Shown here one piece after another: positions 9,236-18,441 of a stretch of 64,000 nt of DNA. Made by a program: the position numbers and the translations under genes. Where the stretch lies: contig JANSXA010000009.1 in NCBI GenBank assembly GCA_024743175.1, forward strand, positions 62,001 to 126,000. The letters are read 5' to 3'. Source of the DNA: Pseudomonadaceae bacterium. Its GTDB lineage: Bacteria; Pseudomonadota; Gammaproteobacteria; Pseudomonadales; Azotimanducaceae. The stretch's first letter is position 1. Each line of letters begins with the position of its first letter. The notes beneath the pieces are model-generated. The model made no database searches. It was not told the DNA's origin and worked only from the letters and a program-made list of their open reading frames with translations.

Positions 9236-9760
9236 ATGCCCGTATACACCTTGGCTCTGGCTGCATTTGTCTGCTGCCTGGCGCTCCCGGTCTATAACCA
9301 TGCAGCGGATACTGACTCAGCCGTGATCGGCTACTGGGTCGGTGAAAGCTCCATTCTGCATGTGGAAAAACAGAACGGCCAGCTGACAGCTACTGTGGTT
9401 GCGCTGAAAGATCCGGTGTACCTGAAAACAGAAAACATCGGCACGCCAGGCGCCCTGCGTAAAGACGATAACAACCCCGAACCCAGCCTGCGCGGCCGCA
9501 CGCTACTGGGACTGAATCTGCTGCAGAACTATGTTTACGAGGACAATCGTTGGCAGGGCAGGATCTACGACCCTGAATCAGGCAACACTTACTCGTCTCG
9601 CATGAGTGTTGATCGCAACGGACAGCTGAAGATGCGAGGGTATATCGGCGCCCCGATGTTTGGCCGGACCGCGATATTCAAACCGCTGACAACCTGTTCC
9701 GAAAACGTAAAAGTGATGCTGAGCCGCAGTCAGCGCCAGTTGGAGACGTGCAAAAGCTAA
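9236..9760 (+). CDS. DUF2147-family exported protein
   Basis: Small secreted protein of about 175 residues with a Sec signal peptide (cleavage after about HAA, residue 23-25). The mature part has the DUF2147 pattern: GYWVGESS near the N-terminus, then GLNLLQN and W-G-IYDPESGNTY, then LKMRGYIGAPMFGRTAIF. In the family this is a lipocalin-like beta fold of unknown function. ATG 9236 is chosen because GAGG at 9225-9228 is properly spaced; a TTG at 9230 is too close to it. Ends just before a bidirectional terminator shared with groEL. Confidence 0.8.
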   Translation: MPVYTLALAAFVCCLALPVYNHAADTDSAVIGYWVGESSILHVEKQNGQLTATVVALKDPVYLKTENIGTPGALRKDDNNPEPSLRGRTLLGLNLLQNYVYEDNRWQGRIYDPESGNTYSSRMSVDRNGQLKMRGYIGAPMFGRTAIFKPLTTCSENVKVMLSRSQRQLETCKS

Positions 9761-9790
9761 AAAAAACCCCGGTCAAGCCGGGGTTTTTTT
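9761..9790. terminator. Bidirectional terminator between DUF2147 gene and groEL
   Basis: CCCCGG-TCAAG-CCGGGG hairpin (9767-9783) with A6 before it and T7 after it, so it can stop transcription from both convergent genes. Confidence 0.9.
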
Positions 9791-9815
9791 AAGATCAACA
9801 GAACTGAAGTTCTGT

Positions 9816-11465
<1,650 letters not shown>

Positions 11466-11504
11466 TTAATTTCCTCTATAAAATCGTTATCGTTCCGGCA
11501 GGGT

Positions 11505-11795
11505 TCAGCCTTCCAGGACACCAAAAATTTCGCTTTCGCTCAGAATCAACAGCTCTTCGCCGTCAATCTTCACCGTGCTACCGGCGTACTGACCAAAAAT
11601 GATCTTGTCGCCAACTTTGACGTCAAGGGCACGTACATCACCGCCATCGGTGATTTTGCCGGTACCGGCGGCAATAATTTCGCCTTGAGAGGGTTTTTCA
11701 GTTGCAGAATCGGGCAAAACAATGCCGCCTGCACTGGTGGTTTCCTCTTCCAACCGACGCACGACAACTCGGTCGTGTAAAGGTCGAATGTTCAT
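11505..11795 (-). CDS. groES: Co-chaperonin GroES (Hsp10)
   Basis: 96-residue lid of the GroEL chamber: starts [14 protein letters not shown], has the mobile-loop segment around [13 protein letters not shown] (17-29) and ends [13 protein letters not shown]. The start at 11795 is chosen by family length; the longer reading frame to 11840 would add 15 atypical residues. First gene of the operon. Confidence 0.98.
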   Translation of the reverse strand: MNIRPLHDRVVVRRLEEETTSAGGIVLPDSATEKPSQGEIIAAGTGKITDGGDVRALDVKVGDKIIFGQYAGSTVKIDGEELLILSESEIFGVLEG

Positions 11796-11865
11796 TTCAG
11801 TAAATCTCCCGTTGCTCCAGGAATGGATCACAAACCCCACAAAGCAGGGTCCCTAAGTAACCTTA

Positions 11866-11892
11866 TTAGCACTCTCATAGGGAGAGTGCTAA
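11866..11892. promoter_or_regulatory. CIRCE operator (HrcA-binding) upstream of groES
   Basis: Perfect inverted repeat TTAGCACTC-N9-GAGTGCTAA, exactly the CIRCE consensus, 71 bases upstream of the groES start. CIRCE is bound by the heat-labile repressor HrcA, so this operon should be derepressed on heat shock, unlike in enteric bacteria where sigma-32 alone acts. The hrcA gene is not in the window. Confidence 0.95.
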
Positions 11893-11956
11893 AAGACAGG
11901 CCGCTATCATATGGCCGGTTTCTCAGGTTTCAAGAGCCAGCGCCTAATATTTGTGG

Positions 11957-12394
11957 CTATTTTTTCTCGTAATCACCTTCAATGATCACTGGACGGGACT
12001 TTGCAGGTGCATCCTGAGTTCCGTGAGCCCCCGGTGCTGTGGTGTGAATCTCAACGCGCTTGAGCAAAAGCACCACCAGCGCCTGACGGCTTGGTGGGAA
12101 CAACAGGACAAAACCAACTGCGTCCGTGACAAATCCCGGCGTCAGCAGCAAGGCACCGGCAACCGCCAGCAATATTCCCTCAGCCATCTCCTGAGCCGGA
12201 ACCTCCCCTGCGTTCATACGCGAAACACCGCGGGTAAGGGTTGCCAGCCCCTGGCGTTTGAGCAACGCCACTCCAATCACTGCGGTAAGCATCACCAGCG
12301 CGATGGTTGGCCATGCATCAATGTAGCCAGCCACCGTGATGAGCAGGTACATTTCAACAATGGGTGTTATGAAAAAGATCAGCAACAAGGGCAT
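11957..12394 (-). CDS. fxsA: FxsA family membrane protein
   Basis: Inner-membrane protein of 145 residues. The pattern of hydrophobic helices, with PIVEMYLLI near the N-terminus and LLLTPGFVTDAVGFVLLFPPSR (about 82-103), is the FxsA family. In E. coli FxsA relieves exclusion of phage T7 by F plasmids. The gene lies upstream of groES in the same direction, the usual neighbourhood of fxsA. The C-terminal 35 residues are polar and cytoplasmic. Confidence 0.9.
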   Translation of the reverse strand: MPLLLIFFITPIVEMYLLITVAGYIDAWPTIALVMLTAVIGVALLKRQGLATLTRGVSRMNAGEVPAQEMAEGILLAVAGALLLTPGFVTDAVGFVLLFPPSRQALVVLLLKRVEIHTTAPGAHGTQDAPAKSRPVIIEGDYEKK

Positions 12395-12410
12395 ATTCTA
12401 AGGAGACCTT

Positions 12411-12818
12411 TTGAGTCGTAAGGCACCACCATTGTCAGCAAAAGTGGCGTTGTCCAGTCAATCTGGGGGCAAGGCGCACGATAATCAAGGCCAGGCGCCG
12501 GATCGCAGTACGGATCGCCGTACGGATCGCCGTACGCGAGTCTGGCAGGTAGTGGCGATGATCCCCGCCGGACAGGTTGCCACCTATGGACAGATCGCGG
12601 CTTTGATCGGGTTGCCTTCCCATGCACGTTTTGTCGGTACAACCCTGCGGCAGCTGCCGCAAAACACCAGACTGCCCTGGCACCGTGTGGTGAATGCGGG
12701 GTTACGGATCTCTCAGCGGGGTGGTGGTGAGGTTGTACAGCGTAAGCGGCTGGAGGCGGAGGGTGTTGAGTTTGTTGGAGGTAAGATTCCGGAGGGGTTT
12801 CGTTGGGAGGCGGGTTGA
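12411..12818 (+). CDS. atl: Alkyltransferase-like protein (ATL), non-catalytic MGMT homologue
   Basis: Small DNA-repair protein related to the C-terminal domain of O6-methylguanine methyltransferase. The methyl-accepting motif PCHR is PWHR here (LPWHRVV), so the Cys is Trp and the protein cannot transfer alkyl groups; ATLs instead bind O6-alkylguanine and hand it to nucleotide-excision repair. Recognition elements VATYGQIAALIG and the GLRIS loop are present. A TTG start at 12411 is supported by AGGAG at 12401-12405. The N-terminal 40 residues are an unusual polar extension containing a 12-base tandem repeat. Confidence 0.8.
   Translation: MSRKAPPLSAKVALSSQSGGKAHDNQGQAPDRSTDRRTDRRTRVWQVVAMIPAGQVATYGQIAALIGLPSHARFVGTTLRQLPQNTRLPWHRVVNAGLRISQRGGGEVVQRKRLEAEGVEFVGGKIPEGFRWEAG
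12501..12536 (+). repeat. 12-bp tandem repeat inside the ATL gene
   Basis: Three copies of GATCGC(A/C)GTACG in frame, encoding the repeated tetrapeptide DR(S/R)T in the N-terminal extension. Copy number could vary by slippage without frameshift. Confidence 0.85.
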
Positions 12819-12877
12819 GGTGAGTGTTATTGCAGGATGGTTTCCTCAATAAGACCTTTCAGCTTAGGAAAGGCGTC

Positions 12878-13034
12878 GAGGCCCCGGGCGTGGGTAGCAC
12901 TGTTTGCGCCGAACCTGCGCCGCTCCGCGGTGCCTTCACTCCCCAAAGAAGCCCCGACGAAGACGTCGGGTCTTTTTGGTCCGTTCAGCTTGGTTTTTTA
13001 GGGCGCAAACAGTGCTACCCACGCCCGGGGCCTC
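12878..13034. repeat. Perfect 33-bp inverted repeat flanking a 91-bp centre
   Basis: Bases 12878-12910 and 13002-13034 are exact reverse complements (33 of 33; the left arm begins GAGGCCCCGGGCGTGGG). The centre contains a separate terminator hairpin. The right arm ends at the last base before the ampG stop codon. No target-site duplication is visible next to the arms. It could be a MITE-like repeat unit or a large bidirectional terminator between the convergent atl and ampG genes; no coding sequence is apparent. Confidence 0.85.
12953..12977 (+). terminator. Terminator inside the inverted-repeat unit
   Basis: CCCGACG-AAGA-CGTCGGG (7-bp stem, 12953-12970) followed by TCTTTTT on the plus strand, downstream of atl. 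Confidence 0.8.
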
Positions 13035-14603
13035 TTATTCAGTTCTGAATTGTGGTTCTTCCAGATGAAGGTGTTTGTTGGCAAGCCAGACTAGTGCGAG
13101 CACGGGCAAGCCAATGAACGCGGCGAAGAGGAAGAAGTTTACGTAGCCAAAGCTATCTACCACGGTTCCAGAATACCCACCCACCAGTTTCGGAATCAGC
13201 GTCATCAGGGAGCTGAAGATGGCGTACTGTACTGCGGTGAAGCGCACATTGGTAAGCGCAGACAGAAAGGCAATGAAGGCGGCGCTGGCGAGGCCGGCGG
13301 TAAGGTTGTCAGCAGAGATCACCACGTACAGCAGCAGTTCGTTTTTGCCCACCACCGCAAGCAGTATAAAAAACAGATTGGTCACCACAGTCAGCAGCGC
13401 CCCCAGAAAGAGAATGCGCATCACGCCATAGCGCACGGATAAAAGGCCACCCAGAAATCCGCCAAGAATCGTCATGAACAGGCCAAAAGTTTTCACAACG
13501 GTGGCAATCTCATTTTTGCTGAACAGCAGGTCCTGATAAAAAACATTTGAAATTACACCAAGGACGATGTCAGAAATTCTGTACAGCCCAACCAGGGCCA
13601 GGATAAGCAGCGACAGTTTTACGCCATAACGATTGAAAAACTCTCCCACCGGGGCGACGTAGGTATCCAGGACCATTTCGCGATTGACCCATCTGGTTGC
13701 ACTGAGCAAAAGACCAATAACCACCGCAAAGGCAAGCGAGGCCAGCATTCGAACCAGTTCAAGGGCAAAGGCCTGCAGGGGTGGGGCTCCTTCCACGTAG
13801 ATTTCAAAAAGCTGTCCAAGGAATACAAAGCTGAGCACAAACCCGCTGATGGCCAAGAGAAACATCAGCACAAAACCTGCGTAGTCCGCCGTGGAATGCT
13901 GGAGTTCCATGGTCCGATTCACATCGGGCTCGTTGATGATCAGGGTTGTTGCAACGCCAACCAGCATACAGGCGCCCATGATCAGGTACGTCATTCGCCA
14001 CGCTGCGTAACTGTACTGACCCAGCTCCGAACCAAAATATGAAGCAAGGTACAAAGCACCCGCTCCTGCTAACAACATACCTACGCGGTAGCCGGCGATG
14101 TAGGTGGACGACATCATTGCCTGCAGAGAGGGCTCTGCGGATTCAATTCGAAACGCGTCTATCACAATGTCCTGGGTGGCAGAAGAAAACCCGAGCAGCA
14201 CTGCTGCCAGAGCGATGCGTGTCAACGCAGCATCGCCTGCAACTGGGTCAGTCGATGCCATCCAGATAATCGCACTGATAATCATCAGCTGCGACATCAG
14301 CATCCAGGCACGCCGTCGCCCCAGCACACGGGTCAGAAGTGGCAGCGGCAACCGGTCCACCAGCGGCGCCCAGACAAACTTGAACGAATAACCCAGCGCC
14401 GCCCAGCTGAAGAACGTGACCGTTGCCCGATCTACCCCTGCTTCACGCAGCCACAAAGATAACGACGAAAAGATAAGCAGCAGCGGCATACCCGCAGCGA
14501 GCCCAAGGAACAGCATCGTGATAACACGTGGGTTTTTAAATGCAAGCAGCGCCGTACGCCAGGAGCGATCGACAGGCTCCTCAACTGGTTGCGCTTCAGA
14601 CAA
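13035..14603 (-). CDS. ampG: AmpG-family muropeptide permease (MFS)
   Basis: Inner-membrane major-facilitator transporter of 522 residues that imports anhydro-muropeptides for cell-wall recycling. AmpG signatures: GFASGMPLLL-type block (here GLAAGMPLLLIFSSLSLWLREAGV), FKFVWAPLVDR, the LGRRRAWM loop, and SSATQDIVIDAFRIE. About 14 hydrophobic segments. ampD, the cytoplasmic amidase that processes the imported muropeptides, lies about 6.5 kb away at 21159-21743. It starts 11 bases after the yajQ stop, so the two probably form an operon. Confidence 0.9.
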   Translation of the reverse strand: MSEAQPVEEPVDRSWRTALLAFKNPRVITMLFLGLAAGMPLLLIFSSLSLWLREAGVDRATVTFFSWAALGYSFKFVWAPLVDRLPLPLLTRVLGRRRAWMLMSQLMIISAIIWMASTDPVAGDAALTRIALAAVLLGFSSATQDIVIDAFRIESAEPSLQAMMSSTYIAGYRVGMLLAGAGALYLASYFGSELGQYSYAAWRMTYLIMGACMLVGVATTLIINEPDVNRTMELQHSTADYAGFVLMFLLAISGFVLSFVFLGQLFEIYVEGAPPLQAFALELVRMLASLAFAVVIGLLLSATRWVNREMVLDTYVAPVGEFFNRYGVKLSLLILALVGLYRISDIVLGVISNVFYQDLLFSKNEIATVVKTFGLFMTILGGFLGGLLSVRYGVMRILFLGALLTVVTNLFFILLAVVGKNELLLYVVISADNLTAGLASAAFIAFLSALTNVRFTAVQYAIFSSLMTLIPKLVGGYSGTVVDSFGYVNFFLFAAFIGLPVLALVWLANKHLHLEEPQFRTE

Positions 14604-14614
14604 GTTGATCCGCT

Positions 14615-15097
14615 TCAGTCACGGAAGTTATCGAACTGCAGAGGTGTGTCGAGGTCTGCTTCGCGTAACAACGCCATCAGCTGCTGCAGGTCATCACGCT
14701 TTTTCCCCTGCACCCGCAGTTTTTCACCATTTATCTGTGCCTGCACTTTGAGTTTGGACTCTTTAGTCATTTTGGTAATGGCCTTTGCAGTGTCTCGATT
14801 AATGCCCTGACGCAGCTGGTAGGATTTGCGTTTCACCTTACCTGCACCTTCAATCTCGCCGGGCTCCAATGCACGGGTATCAACTTTCCGGCTGGTTAAT
14901 TTGTCACGCACGATACTTTCGATCTGACCAATCTGAAATTCTTCCGGTGCGCTGATGACAATGGTTCCGTCGTTGAGTTCGATGTCGGCATCTATACCCT
15001 TTAAGTCGAAGCGCGTGCCCACCTCACGTAAAGCCTGATCAACGGCGTTGGTGATTTCATGCATATCCACTTCCGAAACAATATCGAACGATGGCAT
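14615..15097 (-). CDS. yajQ: YajQ family cyclic-di-GMP/nucleotide-binding protein
   Basis: 160-residue cytosolic protein. MPSFDIVSEVD at the start, TRFDLKG in the middle and the C-terminal KKRDDLQ-LM-LLR segment are family hallmarks. Members fold as two ferredoxin-like domains; some bind cyclic-di-GMP and act as transcription co-factors, others bind nucleic acid. Upstream of ampG on the same strand. Confidence 0.95.
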   Translation of the reverse strand: MPSFDIVSEVDMHEITNAVDQALREVGTRFDLKGIDADIELNDGTIVISAPEEFQIGQIESIVRDKLTSRKVDTRALEPGEIEGAGKVKRKSYQLRQGINRDTAKAITKMTKESKLKVQAQINGEKLRVQGKKRDDLQQLMALLREADLDTPLQFDNFRD

Positions 15098-15202
15098 GGG
15101 TTCTTCTCCCTGTTATTTCAGTAACGATTAATGGTTCCTTGACATCAGGCCCTTGGTCGCATATCAAGATTGATCCGCAGCACAAAACGCAGCCCACGAT
15201 AC

Positions 15203-16189
15203 ATGTCAGATTCCGACATTCCAATCTTAGTCGTAGACGACGCCAAATTCTCCAGCGCGATCATCGCCAAGGTGTTGCGAACCGGTGGCTTCAGCAATGT
15301 GCGATTCACCAACAATCCATTGGAGGCTCTGCGTTCAATAGAGAAACGACCCGCGCAGATCATCATTGCTGACTGGCTGATGCCGTCAATGGATGGTATC
15401 GAGCTTGCCCGCCGAATCAAAAAACTTGACGAAAGCCAGGATCATTTCAGCTACGTGATGCTGATGACTGCACGTGACGACTATGAAGCTCTGGAAAAAG
15501 CCTTTGCCGCTGGCGTAGACGATTTCATGAACAAAGCGCACCTGCGAACACAGCTGTTACCCAGAGTGGTTGCTGCGGATCGCATCACAACACGTCAGAA
15601 CGAGTTGATGAAATCAAACAAGCTGCTCAGTCGTAAAGTCAAAGAGTTACAGACTACTGACCTGGTTGACCCGGTCACGGGTCTGGGCAATCTGAAATTC
15701 ACCATGGAACGCCTGGATGCCACCCTGCGGGAATCAGAAACGCGAGGCGGTGCAGCTTGCCTGCTGCTGGTGGGCGTCAACAATCTGGAAGTGATCAAAA
15801 ATCAGTATGAACCCGGCAGCATCGATGAATTGATGTCCGGTATCAGTGCCAAGATCCGTCAGCTGGTTCGGCCTCTTGATATTGTCACTCGCCCGGAACC
15901 GAATATTTTTGCCGTTACAACACTGCAGGAGAATCTGAAAAACTGCACGTCACAAAGCTTCAGACGCATTTTTGACAGCCTGTACATGCACTCATTCAAA
16001 ACCTCGGAAGGCTATATACCGGTGGTTGTCGGCGTGAGCATCACCGCCGCGGACGCAAGCACCGGCCACCCACGAGGTCGTGAACTGATGGAATTTGCTT
16101 ATCGTGGTCTCACCCGGTCTTTTGAAACCGGCATCATCAGTGTAAAGCCCTATGATCCTTCACCACATCTGGAAACCACCAGTGGTTGA
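15203..16189 (+). CDS. Response regulator with receiver domain and degenerate GGDEF domain
   Basis: 328-residue protein. Receiver domain at about 6-125: ILVVDDAKFSS at the start, phospho-acceptor Asp in IIADWLMPSMDG, conserved Thr in MTARDD, and a Lys in DDFMNKA. A short helix leads to a GGDEF-like fold starting at DLVDPVTGLGNLKF, which keeps the D-LTGL-N entry motif of diguanylate cyclases. The catalytic GGDEF loop is lost: the corresponding region reads RPEPNIFAV. It therefore cannot make cyclic-di-GMP by the usual mechanism and may bind a ligand or partner. Start at ATG 15203 places the receiver at the normal position. Confidence 0.8.
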   Translation: MSDSDIPILVVDDAKFSSAIIAKVLRTGGFSNVRFTNNPLEALRSIEKRPAQIIIADWLMPSMDGIELARRIKKLDESQDHFSYVMLMTARDDYEALEKAFAAGVDDFMNKAHLRTQLLPRVVAADRITTRQNELMKSNKLLSRKVKELQTTDLVDPVTGLGNLKFTMERLDATLRESETRGGAACLLLVGVNNLEVIKNQYEPGSIDELMSGISAKIRQLVRPLDIVTRPEPNIFAVTTLQENLKNCTSQSFRRIFDSLYMHSFKTSEGYIPVVVGVSITAADASTGHPRGRELMEFAYRGLTRSFETGIISVKPYDPSPHLETTSG

Positions 16190-16736
16190 GAAACAGCGCA
16201 TTAACAAAGTGACCACTCGCGGTGGTGACAAGGGCAAGACCCGTCTGGCAACAGGTCGGGGTTTAGACAAGTATCACCCCATTGTGAAGGCAATGGGTGG
16301 TATCGATGAACTCAACAGTTATATTGGCGTACTCCGCGCCGTTGCCCATGACCAGCCACAAGATACGCTGGCGGCAATACAACAGGCATTGTTTGATCTG
16401 GGTGCGGTATTTGCCATGGAAGGTGACTACGGTGCAGCTACTACCGAGTTTTTGGAAAACGCAACGGATGCGCTAAATGAGGATCTACCACCCCTTTCCG
16501 AATTTGTTCTACCGGGAGGCGGGCCGGCAGCAGCTCAGGCACACGTGTGTAGAGCCGTTTGCAGACGCGCCGAAACCCTGGTGTGGGAGGTTGTCAGCGA
16601 TACGCAGGACGCTCCCGCCAGCTATAGCGATGCCGCGCGCTACCTGAATCGTTTAAGCGACTACTTCTTTGTTCTCGCCCGCAGCTTAACCATTACTGAT
16701 GAAACCCAATGGCGCGGCCCTGACGCCAGATCCTAG
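16182..16736 (+). CDS. Cob(I)alamin adenosyltransferase, PduO type
   Basis: Transfers adenosyl from ATP to cob(I)alamin to make adenosylcobalamin. The N-terminal KVTTRGGDKGKT ATP-binding motif, and the helices with DELNSYIG and VLPGG...AHVCRAVCRRAE, and YLNRLSDYFFVLAR are PduO-type signatures. A GTG at 16182 overlapping the upstream stop by 8 bases gives the most family-like N-terminus; an ATG at 16152 in frame is an alternative. Translationally coupled to the response regulator. Ends in a 4-base convergent overlap with aceF. Confidence 0.9.
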   Translation: MVEKQRINKVTTRGGDKGKTRLATGRGLDKYHPIVKAMGGIDELNSYIGVLRAVAHDQPQDTLAAIQQALFDLGAVFAMEGDYGAATTEFLENATDALNEDLPPLSEFVLPGGGPAAAQAHVCRAVCRRAETLVWEVVSDTQDAPASYSDAARYLNRLSDYFFVLARSLTITDETQWRGPDARS

Positions 16737-18433
16737 AGTACCAGACGCCGTATATCGGCAAGCGAACTCGTAAGATAGTTCATAAAACGTCCGCCGTCAG
16801 CGCCATTAATAACTCTGTGGTCGTAAGACAGAGACAATGGCAAAACCTTTCGCGGCACAAACGCCTCTCCATTCCAGACAGGTTTCGTCTGCAGTTTTGA
16901 TACGCCGAGAATGGCCACTTCCGGGGCGTTTACAATCGGTGTGAAGCCTGTTCCACCAAGCGCGCCCAGACTTGAGACACTGAAGCTGCCACCCTGCAGG
17001 TCATCCATCGCCAACTTTTTATCCCGCGCCTTGTCTGACAATTCTGCAATTTCGGAGGAAAGCTGCCAGATCGACTTTTCGTCCGCCGCTTTGATCACCG
17101 GCACTACAAGGCCCTCGGGCGTATCTACCGCCATGCCGATATTGATGTATTGCTTGCGCACGAGCTGCTCACCATCCGCATGCAGAGACGCATTAAAGTT
17201 CGGGTACTCACGCAAAGCATGGCAACAGGCTTTGACGATAAAGGCCAGCGGTGTGATTTTGACTCCTTTACGTTCGGCTTCTTGTTTTAAGGACTGGCGG
17301 AAATCCTCCAGATCCGTGATGTCTGTTTCATCGTGCTGTGTGACATGGGGAAGATTCACCCAGCTGCGGTGCAGGTTATCTGCTCCGCGACGCTGGATCC
17401 GCGTCAACGGCACCATGTCTACCGGACCAAATTTGGTGAAATCAATTTGTGCCACTTGAGGCAGCCCCCCGCCGGTGTTGCCACCTGACTGGGTTGACTG
17501 CATCTTCTGTTTCACAAAATCTTTCACATCATCTTTTGTGATTCGATCGCGGCTACCCGTACCTTTGACTTCGCTCAGATCTACACCAAGCTCCCGTGCC
17601 AGACGCCGGGTGGCTGGACCTGCATACACTTTTGCACTGGCCGCGCCCTGGTCCTTATCATCGTCGCCGGATTGTGCTTCGGCTTTCGACTCTGGTTCGC
17701 TTTCCGACTTTGCATCAGCGGAGGATGCGGACTTCGATTTTTCTGCTGACTTTTCTTCTGCTGGTTTTTCCGATGATTCATCATCGCTTTTTTTACTTGT
17801 GCCCTTAGTCCGCAGACGTGCAAGCAAGGACCCTTCAGAGACTTCTTCATCTACTTTTACAGCTACTTCCAGCACCGTGCCTGCATATTCCGCGGCAATT
17901 TCCATCGATGCCTTGTCTGATTCGAGCACAACAAGCAGGTCATTCTCTTCGATGACATCGCCTTCCTGCACTGCAATTTCAATAACTACAACACCGGACG
18001 CATCACCAATGTCCGGCACAAGCACCTCAATTTCCTGCTCGCTTTCACCCGAATCTGATTCGGTTTCTTCAGACGAGGCGGTTTGTGTGGATTGGGAAGA
18101 TTCTTCGGTATCGTCCTGGTCTTCTTCTGCTGCTTCGGAATTTGTCTTATCGTCGCTGGACGCATCACTTTCATCATCGGTATCGTCTTCTTTGTCGTCA
18201 CGCTCTTCAGTTTCAAGCGTTGCGATCACATGCCCTTCACCAATGCGATCACCCACTTCCACCTGCAGAGACTTCAGCGTGCCCGCTGCTGGCGAAGGAA
18301 TGTCCATGGAGGCTTTGTCTGACTCAATGACCACAATGGAGTCATTTTCAGCCAGGACATCACCGACAGCCACACAGATTTCGATCACTTCAACTTCGTC
18401 GATATCACCCAGACCGGGAATCTTTACATCCAT
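16733..18433 (-). CDS. aceF: Dihydrolipoamide acetyltransferase, E2 of pyruvate dehydrogenase
   Basis: 566-residue E2 core. Two lipoyl domains, each with the lysine in ESDKAS (about residues 42 and 170). They are separated by a very acidic Asp/Glu/Ser linker. A peripheral subunit-binding domain follows (YAGPATRRLARELGVDL...GTGSRDRITKDDV), then the acyltransferase domain ending LSLSYDHRVINGADGGRF with the catalytic His. Downstream of aceE with an 8-base gap; no lpd (E3) gene follows. The unusually acidic linkers explain the long open frame on the opposite strand. Confidence 0.98.
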   Translation of the reverse strand: MDVKIPGLGDIDEVEVIEICVAVGDVLAENDSIVVIESDKASMDIPSPAAGTLKSLQVEVGDRIGEGHVIATLETEERDDKEDDTDDESDASSDDKTNSEAAEEDQDDTEESSQSTQTASSEETESDSGESEQEIEVLVPDIGDASGVVVIEIAVQEGDVIEENDLLVVLESDKASMEIAAEYAGTVLEVAVKVDEEVSEGSLLARLRTKGTSKKSDDESSEKPAEEKSAEKSKSASSADAKSESEPESKAEAQSGDDDKDQGAASAKVYAGPATRRLARELGVDLSEVKGTGSRDRITKDDVKDFVKQKMQSTQSGGNTGGGLPQVAQIDFTKFGPVDMVPLTRIQRRGADNLHRSWVNLPHVTQHDETDITDLEDFRQSLKQEAERKGVKITPLAFIVKACCHALREYPNFNASLHADGEQLVRKQYINIGMAVDTPEGLVVPVIKAADEKSIWQLSSEIAELSDKARDKKLAMDDLQGGSFSVSSLGALGGTGFTPIVNAPEVAILGVSKLQTKPVWNGEAFVPRKVLPLSLSYDHRVINGADGGRFMNYLTSSLADIRRLVL

Positions 18434-18441
18434 GGTGTTTC

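Noticed and set aside
12499-12540. CRISPR-like repeat array
   Set aside because: The units are 12 bases with no spacers and are part of a coding sequence. No CRISPR array was seen anywhere in the window.
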